This document shows positions 1 through 9,044 of a stretch of 10,694 bases of DNA, piece after piece; position 1 is the first letter of the stretch, and each line of letters starts with the position of its first letter. Under the pieces are notes generated by a model, which saw nothing but the letters and a program-made list of their open reading frames with translations, had not been told where the DNA came from and ran no database searches. Source of the DNA: DASUGM01 sp036274055. GTDB lineage: Bacteria; Acidobacteriota; Vicinamibacteria; Vicinamibacterales; SCN-69-37. The position numbers and the translations under genes were made by a program. The stretch is from positions 1 through 10,694 of the forward strand of contig DASUGM010000064.1 in assembly GCA_036274055.1 (NCBI GenBank), read 5' to 3'.

Positions 1-848
1 TCTGTGGAAAACACCCCCGTCCCCGGAACCCCGGAACCCGTCAAGTCGTTCAACGTCCAGTCGAAGTCGCGGTACTTCAGCTGGAAGGCGTTGGCGCGGA
101 GGAAGTCGCGCTCGGCGGCAAAGAGATGGGGCGCCAGCATCGTCGCGATCGCGCGTTCGAGCGGCGTGCGGTTCGACCACGGCCCGGTCGCCTTGCCGGA
201 TAGGTACTTCTCGAACGCTGCGGCGCGCCAGCCGAAGATCGCCGACACTTCGATGGTCCGCGCCGGCTGGTCGATGCGGAAACACACTTCCTTCGTGACG
301 CACTCTTTGACGACCTCGCCCAGCTGTCTTTCCAGCATGTCGCCGCGGAAGGCTTCGCTGCGCAATCGATTGCTGCCAACCGCGCCGCGTCCGAGCGCAA
401 GGAGCATGCGTGGGTCGCCAAATGGCAGGATTTTCGTTGTCTCGATCTCGTCGAGCGTCAGCGACTCGCCGGCGACGCGATGTTTGAGACGCTCGAAGGC
501 ACCGGGAATCTGGCGGACGCTGTTTGGCGGGTAGGCCGGCGCTTTGCCGTGGATCGGATAGGCATCGATCACGGTGCGCAGCACCAGGGCGTTGTAGGCA
601 TTGAGCCAGAACGCCTGCTGTGCCGGCTTCGACATCCTGGCCTGAGCGGATGCTCCGATGTCGAGCGATGCGACGTAGCGATCGAGGTTCGCGCGCTCGA
701 GTTTGAGCGCGCGATAGTAGACCTGTCCCTCGCGAACGTAGGTGTCGAGGATCTTGTCGAGGGGCGCATGCATGTCCGACTGCGCGGCGCCTGCGCCCGC
801 GATGACGGCGACGGCAGTCACGACCAACGCGGCGATCGTTTTCATCAT
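1..848 (-). CDS. DUF547 domain protein with signal peptide (3' end outside window)
   Basis: Seen: an open frame of 282 codons from ATG at 848 to the left edge, with no stop in the window. Residues 1-24 form a Sec-type signal peptide (short basic start, hydrophobic core, AGAA end), so export is inferred. Residues 80-91 read FWLNAYNALVLR, the hallmark of DUF547, and residues 130-138 (LTLDEIETT) are the next conserved block. The usual NCG-x-x-x-CP stretch is replaced by ALGRGAVGSN at 151-160, so this is a divergent subfamily. The domain seems complete at DFDWTLND (261-268), close to where family members normally end; the 14 residues after it come from repeat-like DNA. The function of DUF547 is unknown. 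The start overlaps the upstream hydrolase stop as ATGA, which implies translational coupling. A second ATG directly follows, so the start is uncertain by one codon. Confidence 0.85.
   Translation of the reverse strand, partial: MMKTIAALVVTAVAVIAGAGAAQSDMHAPLDKILDTYVREGQVYYRALKLERANLDRYVASLDIGASAQARMSKPAQQAFWLNAYNALVLRTVIDAYPIHGKAPAYPPNSVRQIPGAFERLKHRVAGESLTLDEIETTKILPFGDPRMLLALGRGAVGSNRLRSEAFRGDMLERQLGEVVKECVTKEVCFRIDQPARTIEVSAIFGWRAAAFEKYLSGKATGPWSNRTPLERAIATMLAPHLFAAERDFLRANAFQLKYRDFDWTLNDLTGSGVPGTGVFST
7..40. repeat. GC-rich interspersed repeat-like sequence at window edge
   Basis: On the minus strand this reads as two near-tandem GGTTCCGG units followed by GGACGGGGG and then TGTTTTC. The composition and the doubled unit differ from the coding DNA beside it. 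It starts right after the point where the DUF547 domain would normally end. From memory, sequences with a GGTTCCGGGGACGG...TGTTTTTC core occur as dispersed REP-like elements near IS200/RAYT-type transposases in several phyla. That link is recollection and could not be checked here. It may continue past the left edge. Confidence 0.35.
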
Positions 849-1645
849 CGCACCGTCGCCAGGGCGTCGGTAAACGCGTCCGGTGCCTCGAGATTCGACA
901 AGTGCCCGACGCGCGGCACCCGGATCAGCCGCGATCCGGCGATCGCGGCGTGCATCGCTTCGCTATCGGCCATCGGCGTCAAGACGTCTTCCTCCCCGCA
1001 CACAATCGTGACCGGGCACGCGACCGCTGGCAAGATCGACGTCGAGTCGGGGCGGTCGCGCATCGCGCCGATCGCGGCGGCGATCGCGGCCGCGTCGTTT
1101 GATTCGATCAGGTGACGGACGGCGTCCTCGAGGTCGGGCTGCTCGCGGCGCGTGGTCTCGCCAAGGAGTTTCGCCAGCATCTCCCGTGCCACACCGGCGG
1201 GTCCGTCACGTTCAACGACGGCGCGCATTCGCTCGCGACCGGCTTTTCCTTCAGCCGTGTCCGCCGTCGCGCGCGTGTCGGCAAGCAACAGCCCGCTCAC
1301 GCGCGCTGGCGCCAGGCGCAGCAGCGCCAGGGCGACGTAGCCGCCCATCGACAGCCCGGCGACGGTCGCATCGCGGACGTCGAGATGCGCCATCAGTTCG
1401 AGAATGTCGCGGGCGTAGTCATCGATGCCGAGCGCGTCGAGGTCGGCCGCGAACGCCGGCCCGGCGCCGCGAAACCCGCGCAGGTCGGGTGCAATGAGCC
1501 GCAGTCCGGCCGGCGGCCGCATCAGCTGCGGCAGCCACTGATCGGCGCTCAGCGGAAATGCATGGAGGAGAACGGTGGGGCGCCCCTGCCCCGCTTCGAG
1601 ATAGCGCACCGCCCGCGTGGCGAGTTGCGCAACTTGGGATCTCAC
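845..1645 (-). CDS. Alpha/beta hydrolase fold protein
   Basis: This is a 266-residue serine hydrolase of the alpha/beta superfamily, closest in layout to enol-lactonase or esterase types such as PcaD; the substrate cannot be told. Seen: oxyanion-hole HAFPLS at 28-33, nucleophile elbow GLSMGG with Ser99, acid in GEED (Asp220), and His248 in RVGHLSN. The triad is complete and the length is usual. There is no signal peptide, so it is probably cytoplasmic. The start is GTG; an in-frame TAA lies 7 codons upstream, at the edge of the heptamer array, so no longer start exists. No clear Shine-Dalgarno is visible. It follows the ADOP permease by 53 nt in the same direction and shares an ATGA overlap with DUF547 downstream, so it is probably co-transcribed with both. 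Confidence 0.9.
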   Translation of the reverse strand: MRSQVAQLATRAVRYLEAGQGRPTVLLHAFPLSADQWLPQLMRPPAGLRLIAPDLRGFRGAGPAFAADLDALGIDDYARDILELMAHLDVRDATVAGLSMGGYVALALLRLAPARVSGLLLADTRATADTAEGKAGRERMRAVVERDGPAGVAREMLAKLLGETTRREQPDLEDAVRHLIESNDAAAIAAAIGAMRDRPDSTSILPAVACPVTIVCGEEDVLTPMADSEAMHAAIAGSRLIRVPRVGHLSNLEAPDAFTDALATVR

Positions 1646-1660
1646 GCAGCGATTATTGCA

Positions 1661-4335
<2,675 letters not shown>

Positions 4336-4338
4336 TGG

Positions 4339-4650
4339 TCAGCTCCTCGCCTTGGCGGGCCGCATCCGACCAGCCGGTTCGATGCCGAGGTCCGCGAGCG
4401 CCGCGTCGAGCGCGGCGCGGCCCTGAGGACTGATTCGGTAATACCGCCGTGGCGGCCGGCGCTCGCGATGTGCCTTCACCGGATCCTCCCAGGACGATCG
4501 CAGGTAGCCGTCGCGTTCGTGCCGGCTCAGCGCCGGATACACCGTGCCGCTGGCCAGTCCGGTCGCTTCGATGATGTCGAAGCCGTACTCGGCGCCGCCG
4601 GCGATCGCGCGCAGCACCCGCACCGCCGCCATGCCCATCCCTCGCGCCAT
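4339..4650 (-). CDS. PadR-family transcriptional regulator
   Basis: A small winged-helix DNA-binding protein of 103 residues, expected to act as a dimeric repressor. Seen: helix-turn-helix region about 8-45, including YGFDIIEATGLASGTVYPAL, where SGTVYPAL is the PadR recognition-helix signature; the wing ends with RRPPRRYYRISPQGRAALD, the typical basic wing and C-terminal helix. The frame is open 24 codons further upstream, but those codons lie inside the esterase gene. ATG at 4650 has GGGGAG eight nt before it and sits 1 nt after the esterase stop (TGAGATG), so it is chosen. In acidobacteria PadR genes commonly sit directly before ADOP permeases, as here (3-nt gap). Control of this operon is inferred; no operator was identified. 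Confidence 0.92.
   Translation of the reverse strand: MARGMGMAAVRVLRAIAGGAEYGFDIIEATGLASGTVYPALSRHERDGYLRSSWEDPVKAHRERRPPRRYYRISPQGRAALDAALADLGIEPAGRMRPAKARS
4343..4347 (-). promoter_or_regulatory. Shine-Dalgarno AGGAG for the ADOP GTG start
   Basis: AGGAG lies seven nt before the GTG at 4335, inside the last codons of padR. It supports GTG as the true start and suggests coupled translation of padR and the permease. Confidence 0.7.
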
Positions 4651-4651
4651 C

Positions 4652-5530
4652 TCAGCGACTCCCCTCTCCGGCCGCGCCCGGCTCCGCAATGAACTTGCGA
4701 ATCGCCGCGAACGTCGCATCACCGGGCGCGATGATGTTCTGAATGCTCGTCATGTGCCGCCCTGGCACGATGATCACATCGGCCGGCCGTTTCATCTCGA
4801 GCAGGCGTCGAACCAATTTCGCGCCCTGCTCGAGAATCGGTGGAAAGAATCGTTCGGCCTCGGCGACGACGACGATCGTCGGCGGCATGTGCGGGCCGAT
4901 GAAGCGTGATGGATCAGAGTCGAGTCGCTCGTCGAGGCTGGCAAACGTCTTGATTTCGGTTGACCTCGGCCAGCGCTCGCGCAGCTGCTCCATCGTCAGC
5001 CGCGACGTCACGTCTTCGAGCGGCGCGAGAGTGCAGCCCATGGCGATGACGCCGGCAAGATCGCCGGGCGTGAGTCCTACCGCCGTGAGGTACTTGGGAT
5101 TGGCGCCGAGGATCGCCGCCAGATGGCAACCAGAACTGTGCCCGAACACGAACAAGCGCGACGGGTCGCCGCCACGCGCGGCGATATTGTCCTTGACCCA
5201 CTTGACGGCGGCGGCGGCGTCATTCGGCATCGCGGGCCAGGGGTTCGTTGGCGCGAGGCGGTAATCGATGGTCGCGCAGCCGATGCCGGCGGCGACGAAG
5301 GGATCGCATACAGCGGCGTATATCGGCGACGAGCGCCGCTCGCCCGACTCCTGCAGGCTGCCGCCATGAATGAAGATGATGGTGGGAAAGCCCTTGGCCG
5401 CAGGCACATGGAGATCGAGACGCTGATCGGGGCCGCCGCCGGGCACGTAGAGAATGTCGCGTTCGATCGCCGGCGTAGGCGGAGCCACGAGGACGGTGAG
5501 CCAGACGATCAGCGCGGCGGTCATCGACAT
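4652..5530 (-). CDS. Exported alpha/beta esterase (HSL / BD-FAE-like)
   Basis: A 292-residue carboxylesterase-type hydrolase. Seen: signal peptide at about 1-21 (hydrophobic, ending PPTPA), so it is probably periplasmic or secreted; oxyanion motif HGGS at 55-58; DYRLAP at 89-94; nucleophile elbow GHSSG with Ser132; His259 in VPGRHM. Where the family usually has an Asp, the sequence is VVAEAERFF (221-229), so the acid is probably Glu224 or Glu226, or lies elsewhere. The fold resembles hormone-sensitive-lipase and ferulic-acid-esterase-like families; the substrate is unknown. It is the first gene of the minus-strand run and ends 1 nt before padR. No Shine-Dalgarno is visible at ATG 5530; a second in-frame ATG lies two codons on, so the start could shift slightly. 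An AT-rich stretch just upstream may be its promoter. Confidence 0.9.
   Translation of the reverse strand: MSMTAALIVWLTVLVAPPTPAIERDILYVPGGGPDQRLDLHVPAAKGFPTIIFIHGGSLQESGERRSSPIYAAVCDPFVAAGIGCATIDYRLAPTNPWPAMPNDAAAAVKWVKDNIAARGGDPSRLFVFGHSSGCHLAAILGANPKYLTAVGLTPGDLAGVIAMGCTLAPLEDVTSRLTMEQLRERWPRSTEIKTFASLDERLDSDPSRFIGPHMPPTIVVVAEAERFFPPILEQGAKLVRRLLEMKRPADVIIVPGRHMTSIQNIIAPGDATFAAIRKFIAEPGAAGEGSR
4659..4664 (-). promoter_or_regulatory. Shine-Dalgarno GGGGAG for padR
   Basis: GGGGAG, within a purine run AGAGGGGAG, lies eight nt before ATG 4650 and inside the end of the esterase gene. It favours this start over the longer open frame that begins within the esterase. Confidence 0.6.
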
Positions 5531-5542
5531 GAATAGTTATTC

Positions 5543-5571
5543 TACATAGGGCTCAGACGCAGAGACGTGAA
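5543..5571 (-). promoter_or_regulatory. Candidate promoter for the esterase-padR-ADOP operon
   Basis: On the minus strand TTCACG (5571-5566) and TATGTA (5548-5543) are separated by 17 nt, a loose match to sigma-70 -35/-10 boxes in a locally AT-rich stretch. An overlapping TAGAAT lies at 5544-5539. Either box would place the transcript start within about 2-6 nt of ATG 5530, giving a nearly leaderless message, which fits the missing Shine-Dalgarno. The matches are weak. Confidence 0.25.
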
Positions 5572-5579
5572 AATTGGTT

Positions 5580-5662
5580 GGCTCAGGGCTCATGGCTCAG
5601 GGCTCGGAGTCTCAGGGCTCGCGGTCTCAGGATACTGAGCCTTGAGCCGTGAGCCCTGAGCC
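5580..5662 (+). repeat. Heptamer inverted repeat forming a 28-bp stem
   Basis: Seen: seven forward heptads (GGCTCAG, GGCTCAT, GGCTCAG, GGCTCGG, GTCTCAG, GGCTCGC, GTCTCAG, with single-base insertions at 5608 and 5623), then GATA, then four heptads in reverse orientation (CTGAGCC type, 5635-5662). Positions 5580-5607 pair with 5635-5662 along all 28 positions: 25 Watson-Crick pairs and 3 pairs (5593/5649, 5600/5642, 5606/5636) that are G-U in plus-strand RNA. A competing inner hairpin, CTCAG-GATA-CTGAG, is possible. The element ends 14 nt before the FKBP start, so it would lie in that gene's leader. No T-run follows on the plus strand, so it is not an ordinary intrinsic terminator. One more isolated GGCTCAG lies at 5550-5556. 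Confidence 0.9.
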
Positions 5663-5676
5663 AGTACGATCCCCCC

Positions 5677-6114
5677 ATGCTCGCTCGCGCGTTCGTCCCC
5701 GTTTTCGCGCTGTGCCTCGCGCTTAGCGCGTGCACGCTGAAAGAGGACCCCTTGAAAGCTCCGCCCGATGTCGCCGCGCCGCCCGCTGATGCGCTCGTCA
5801 CGCCGTCAGGCCTGGCGTCGAAAGTGCTGCAGGTCGGCCTCGGCCAGGCCCGGCCGTCCGCCTTGTCGACGGTGCGCGTCCACTACACAGGTTGGAAGAC
5901 CACCGGCGAGATGATCGACAGCTCGGTCCAGCGCGGTGTGCCGGCGGAGTTCCCGCTCAACATGGTGATCGCCGGCTGGACCGAAGGCCTGCAGCTGATG
6001 GTCGTCGGCGAGAAGCGCCGCTTCTGGATCCCAGCCAAACTCGCCTACGAGACGATGCCGACCCGCCCGCAAGGCATGCTCGTGTTCGACATCGAGCTGC
6101 TCGCGGTGAAATAG
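5677..6114 (+). CDS. FKBP-type peptidyl-prolyl isomerase lipoprotein
   Basis: A 145-residue prolyl cis-trans isomerase expected to be anchored in an envelope membrane and to assist protein folding outside the cytoplasm. Seen: lipoprotein signal with lipobox LSAC (Cys19), a Pro/Ala-rich linker to about 45, then an FKBP domain (about 64-145) with VHYTGW (68-73), MIDSS (79-83), FPLNMVIAGWTEGL (92-105) and GMLVFDIELL (133-142). Against FKBP12, active-site Tyr26, Asp37, Val55, Ile56, Trp59, Tyr82 and Phe99 are matched by Tyr70, Asp81, Val97, Ile98, Trp101, Tyr124 and Phe137; Phe36 is Ile80. The loop after Tyr124 is a few residues shorter than in FKBP12. ATG at 5677 has no clear Shine-Dalgarno. The gene is followed after 31 nt by the M20 peptidase, likely in one operon. 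Confidence 0.93.
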   Translation: MLARAFVPVFALCLALSACTLKEDPLKAPPDVAAPPADALVTPSGLASKVLQVGLGQARPSALSTVRVHYTGWKTTGEMIDSSVQRGVPAEFPLNMVIAGWTEGLQLMVVGEKRRFWIPAKLAYETMPTRPQGMLVFDIELLAVK

Positions 6115-6121
6115 AAGAGAC

Positions 6122-6149
6122 GTCTTGGGTCTTGGGTCTTGAGGCTTGA
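6122..6149 (+). repeat. Heptamer tandem array, GTCTTGG/GGCTTGA x4
   Basis: Four contiguous heptads, GTCTTGG, GTCTTGG, GTCTTGA and GGCTTGA, fill nearly the whole 31-nt gap between the FKBP stop (6114) and the M20 start (6146). The last unit contains the TTG start codon, the preceding units give GAGG just upstream, and the array also supplies the in-frame TGA (6140-6142) that limits the peptidase frame. All four units match GKCTYRN in the same phase. Confidence 0.85.
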
Positions 6150-7594
6150 AAAGGCTTCTCCTCGTCTTCGCGCTGTTCGTACTCGCCGCGGCGGGTGTCG
6201 GGGTCTTTCGCGCGATGCGGCTCGAGAGCCGGCAGGTGCCGCCGGGCACACCCTCGGCCATCGTCATTGACGCGGCGCGGGCTGCCGACCGGCTGGCCGC
6301 GGCGATCAGCATCCCGACCATTTCGTGGGGAGACGTGTCGCGGCGCGACGCCGCCGCGTTCACTCGCTTTCACGACTACCTGGCGGCCGAATTTCCAAAC
6401 GTCGCGCGAGCGCTGACTCGCGAAGTGGTCGCCGAACATTCTCTGCTCTACACCTGGCCGAGCGCCGGGACGGCGCCGCCGATCGTCCTCACGGCGCACC
6501 TCGACGTCGTCCCCGCGACCGACGACGGCTGGACGCGCCCGCCGTTTGCGGGCGCGGTGGAGGCGGGCCGCATTCACGGCCGCGGCGCGCTCGACGACAA
6601 GACCGCCGTCGTCGGCATTCTCGAGGCGGTTGAAGCGCTGCTGGCGCGGGGCTTCACGCCGGCGCGGCCGATCTATCTGGCGTTCGGGCACAACGAAGAA
6701 GGCGGCGGCGACGCCAGCGGCGCGGCGGCGATCGCTGCCCTGCTCAAGGCGCGCGGCGTCAAGAACGGGTGGGTGCTCGACGAAGGCGGGCTGATCTACG
6801 ACCGCATGCCCGGCGTCTCGCAACCGGTCGCGCTGGTCGGGATTGCCGAGAAGGGTTACCTCAATCTCGAACTTCGAGTGGACGCGGCCGGCGGGCACAG
6901 CTCGATGCCGCCGCGCGAGACCGCGGTCGGCATTCTCGCGCGCGCACTCGATCGTATCGAACGGCAGCCGATGCCGGCGCGGCTCGACGGCGCCGCGCGC
7001 GCGACATTCGAGCACCTGGCGGGCGACATGTCGTTGCCACTTCGTTTCGTCATCGCCAATCTCGCGGTGACACGGCCATTGCTCATCCAGCGGCTGGCAG
7101 CGTCGGCGGAAACCAATGCCCTCATCCGCACGACCGCGGCGCCCACCATGCTGGCGGGCAGTCAGAAGGCCAACGTTCTGGCGACCACCGCCCGCGCGAT
7201 CGTCAATTTCCGGCTGTTGCCGGGAGACACGGTCGAGTCAGTCACCGCGCATGTGGCGCGCGCGATTGGCGATCCGCGGGTGTCGCTCACGGTCGCCGCG
7301 GAAGGCGCAGCCGAAGCGACGCCGGCCTCGCCGACCAACACGCCGGAATTCGCCGCGCTCGCCTCGTCAATCCGCGCGGTGTATCCCAACGTGCTGGTCG
7401 CGCCGTTTCTGACCATCGCCGCCACCGACGCGCGGCACTATCGCGACATCAGCAGCGGCACCTACAGGTTCCTGCCGATTCATCAGGCCGATGCGACAAC
7501 GTTGATTCACGGGGTCAACGAGTACGTCACGGTTGACGGGTACGCGCAGGCGATCAGGTTCTACGCGACCCTCATTGAGACGCTCGCGCGATAG
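6146..7594 (+). CDS. M20-family metallopeptidase (CPS1/PM20D1-like)
   Basis: A 482-residue di-zinc hydrolase of family M20, nearest to the Gly-X carboxypeptidase CPS1 and to PM20D1, which act on dipeptides or N-acyl amino acids; the substrate here is unknown. Seen: a hydrophobic N-terminal anchor or signal (about 3-22); TAHLDVVPA with ligand His118 and catalytic Asp120; GRGALDDK with bridging Asp150/151; HNEEGGG with Glu184/185; LDEGG with Asp212; dimerisation-domain GGHSSMPP with His251; LIHGVNE with His455. All metal positions are present. The start is TTG: an in-frame TGA lies one codon upstream of GGC-TTG, and the first ATG (codon 24) would remove the hydrophobic N-terminus. A GAGG three nt before TTG is a weak, too-close ribosome site. 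It follows the FKBP lipoprotein and is convergent with pilT. Confidence 0.92.
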   Translation: MKRLLLVFALFVLAAAGVGVFRAMRLESRQVPPGTPSAIVIDAARAADRLAAAISIPTISWGDVSRRDAAAFTRFHDYLAAEFPNVARALTREVVAEHSLLYTWPSAGTAPPIVLTAHLDVVPATDDGWTRPPFAGAVEAGRIHGRGALDDKTAVVGILEAVEALLARGFTPARPIYLAFGHNEEGGGDASGAAAIAALLKARGVKNGWVLDEGGLIYDRMPGVSQPVALVGIAEKGYLNLELRVDAAGGHSSMPPRETAVGILARALDRIERQPMPARLDGAARATFEHLAGDMSLPLRFVIANLAVTRPLLIQRLAASAETNALIRTTAAPTMLAGSQKANVLATTARAIVNFRLLPGDTVESVTAHVARAIGDPRVSLTVAAEGAAEATPASPTNTPEFAALASSIRAVYPNVLVAPFLTIAATDARHYRDISSGTYRFLPIHQADATTLIHGVNEYVTVDGYAQAIRFYATLIETLAR

Positions 7595-7602
7595 GCTGTG
7601 CA

Positions 7603-8718
7603 CTAAATTTCATCCGGATGATTCGCGCGGACCAGCGCTTCGCTGCGATCGATCGCGCCCGTTTTGATCAGCCGGGTCAGGCTCTCTTCCAGCGTGAACG
7701 ACCCGTGCTTGCGGGTGATCGTAATTTCCTGGTGGAGATGATGGAGCGCGTTGCGGCGGATGTGCTGCCGGGCGCCATAGCTGACCATCAGCAATTCCGC
7801 GGCGGCGACGCGGCCGCCGCCGTGTTTCGGCATCAGTGTCTGCACCCAGACGGCGGCCAGCGCCGAGGCGATCTCCTGGCGGATCGTCGGCTGGCGTTCG
7901 GCGGGAAACGAGTCGGTCATCCTCGCCAGCGTCGACGGCGTGTCGCTGGTGTGCAGCGTGGTCAGCACCAGATGACCGGTCTCGCCGGCTGCCAGAGCGA
8001 TGCGCATCGTCTCCGGATCGCGCATCTCGCCGATGACGATGACGTCCGGCGCCTGACGCAGCGCCGATCGCAGCGCGGTCGGAAAATCCGGTGCGTCGAT
8101 GCCGATCTCGACCTGCTGCACGATGCTCTTCTGGTTGGCGTGTTCGTACTCGATCGGATCTTCGATGGTGACGATATGCTTCGCGTCACGCCGGTTGATT
8201 TCGTCGACGATCGCCGCCACCGTGGTGGTCTTGCCCGATCCGGTCGCGCCGCCGACGACGACGAGCCCGTGCGGAATCTTCGACAACAGCTCGGCGCCGG
8301 GCGGCAGATCGAGCGCGCCGAGCTGCGGCACCCGCGTCGGCAACAGGCGGATGGTCGCCGCGGCGCGGCCGCGCTCGCGATGCAAGTTGATGCGAAAGCG
8401 GCCGACGCCGGCGATCCGGTGCGACGCGTCGGCGATGCCGTGCTCGCGGTAGGCCCGCTGCGCGTGCGGCGGCAGCTCACCGACCACCAGCTCCTCGATG
8501 TCGAGACTGTCGAGCGCCGGACCGTCGCCACGGATGACGCGGCCGTGGACCCGCATCGACGGCGGCTCGCCGGCGAGCAGAAACAGGTCGCTGCCCTGGC
8601 GCTCCGCGAGCTGCTGAAGCAGCACGTCGAGGCCGCCACCGCCGAGCCCGAGATCGCGCCGGCCGGCATCGAGTTCCGCGATCAGGCGATCGAGATCGTC
8701 CTCAGGCGCGTCGCTCAT
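7603..8718 (-). CDS. pilT: PilT-type type IV pilus retraction ATPase
   Basis: A 371-residue hexameric secretion ATPase that would power retraction of type IV pili (twitching) from the cytoplasmic base. Seen, numbered from ATG 8718: an acidic extension (about 1-25), the PAS-like N-domain with SDLFLLAGEPPSMRVHG (43-59), Walker A GATGSGKTTT (157-166), Asp box TIEDPIEYEH (184-193), Walker B VIVIGEMRD (226-234), and His box TLHTSD (254-259). The C-terminal region has HIRRNALHHLHQEI where classical PilT has an AIRNLIRE-like motif, so that motif is only partly kept; PilT, PilU or a diverged paralogue remain possible. The frame is open upstream to GTG 8784 inside the DUF2277 gene, but homology begins after ATG 8718, which has AGGAG only 2 nt before it. 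The gene follows DUF2277 by 25 nt. No other pilus gene is in the window. Confidence 0.9.
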   Translation of the reverse strand: MSDAPEDDLDRLIAELDAGRRDLGLGGGGLDVLLQQLAERQGSDLFLLAGEPPSMRVHGRVIRGDGPALDSLDIEELVVGELPPHAQRAYREHGIADASHRIAGVGRFRINLHRERGRAAATIRLLPTRVPQLGALDLPPGAELLSKIPHGLVVVGGATGSGKTTTVAAIVDEINRRDAKHIVTIEDPIEYEHANQKSIVQQVEIGIDAPDFPTALRSALRQAPDVIVIGEMRDPETMRIALAAGETGHLVLTTLHTSDTPSTLARMTDSFPAERQPTIRQEIASALAAVWVQTLMPKHGGGRVAAAELLMVSYGARQHIRRNALHHLHQEITITRKHGSFTLEESLTRLIKTGAIDRSEALVRANHPDEI

Positions 8719-8743
8719 GGCTCCTCGTCGGCGGTTGGTCGAG

Positions 8744-9016
8744 TTATCCGCGTGCGTAGCGCTCGGCGGCGCGCGCCCGGGCACGGGCGGCCCATTCGTC
8801 CCGATTGCGCGCCGGCGCCCCGGTCGAGAGCGAATCCATCAGCTGCTTCGCGACCTGCGCGACGCCTTCGATCGCTTCGTCGAACGCGGGCTCGTTGGCC
8901 TTTGACGGCTTGGTGAAGCCGCTCAGCTTGCGCACGAACTGCAGCGCGGCGGCACGGATTTCCTCGTCGGTCGCCGGCGGATCGAAGTTGAACAGCGGCC
9001 GGATGTTGCGGCACAT
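8744..9016 (-). CDS. DUF2277 family small protein
   Basis: A 90-residue protein of a conserved family of unknown function. Seen: the family's signature start MCRNIRPLFNFDPPATDEEI, then RAAALQFVRKLSGFTKPSKAN, and a charged, Arg/Ala-rich C-terminus. There is no signal peptide or membrane helix, so it is probably cytoplasmic. The frame is open much further upstream (towards 9316) through the opposite methyltransferase gene, but the start is fixed by the conserved MCRNI. No good Shine-Dalgarno is seen (GGGAAAG 8 nt before is the nearest). It is 25 nt ahead of pilT and probably shares its transcript; it is divergent from the methyltransferase, with 28 bp between start codons. Confidence 0.9.
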   Translation of the reverse strand: MCRNIRPLFNFDPPATDEEIRAAALQFVRKLSGFTKPSKANEPAFDEAIEGVAQVAKQLMDSLSTGAPARNRDEWAARARARAAERYARG

Positions 9017-9044
9017 GGGGTCACTTTCCCACAGGTGCGCTAGG

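Noticed and set aside
4651..4722. Longer PadR start at 4722
   Set aside because: The extra 24 codons overlap the esterase and are Arg-rich; ATG 4650 has a Shine-Dalgarno and fits PadR length.
5580..5662. Heptad hairpin as an intrinsic terminator
   Set aside because: The flanking genes diverge and no T-run follows the stem on the plus strand; the weak TTTT on the minus side follows a stem with three A-C mismatches.
5957..7015. 352-codon minus-strand open frame across the FKBP and M20 genes
   Set aside because: It spans two clear plus-strand genes and the heptad array and has Arg-rich, motif-free sequence.
7618..8916. 432-codon plus-strand open frame opposite pilT
   Set aside because: It has no recognisable motif and lies antisense to a gene with intact Walker motifs; a GC-driven shadow.
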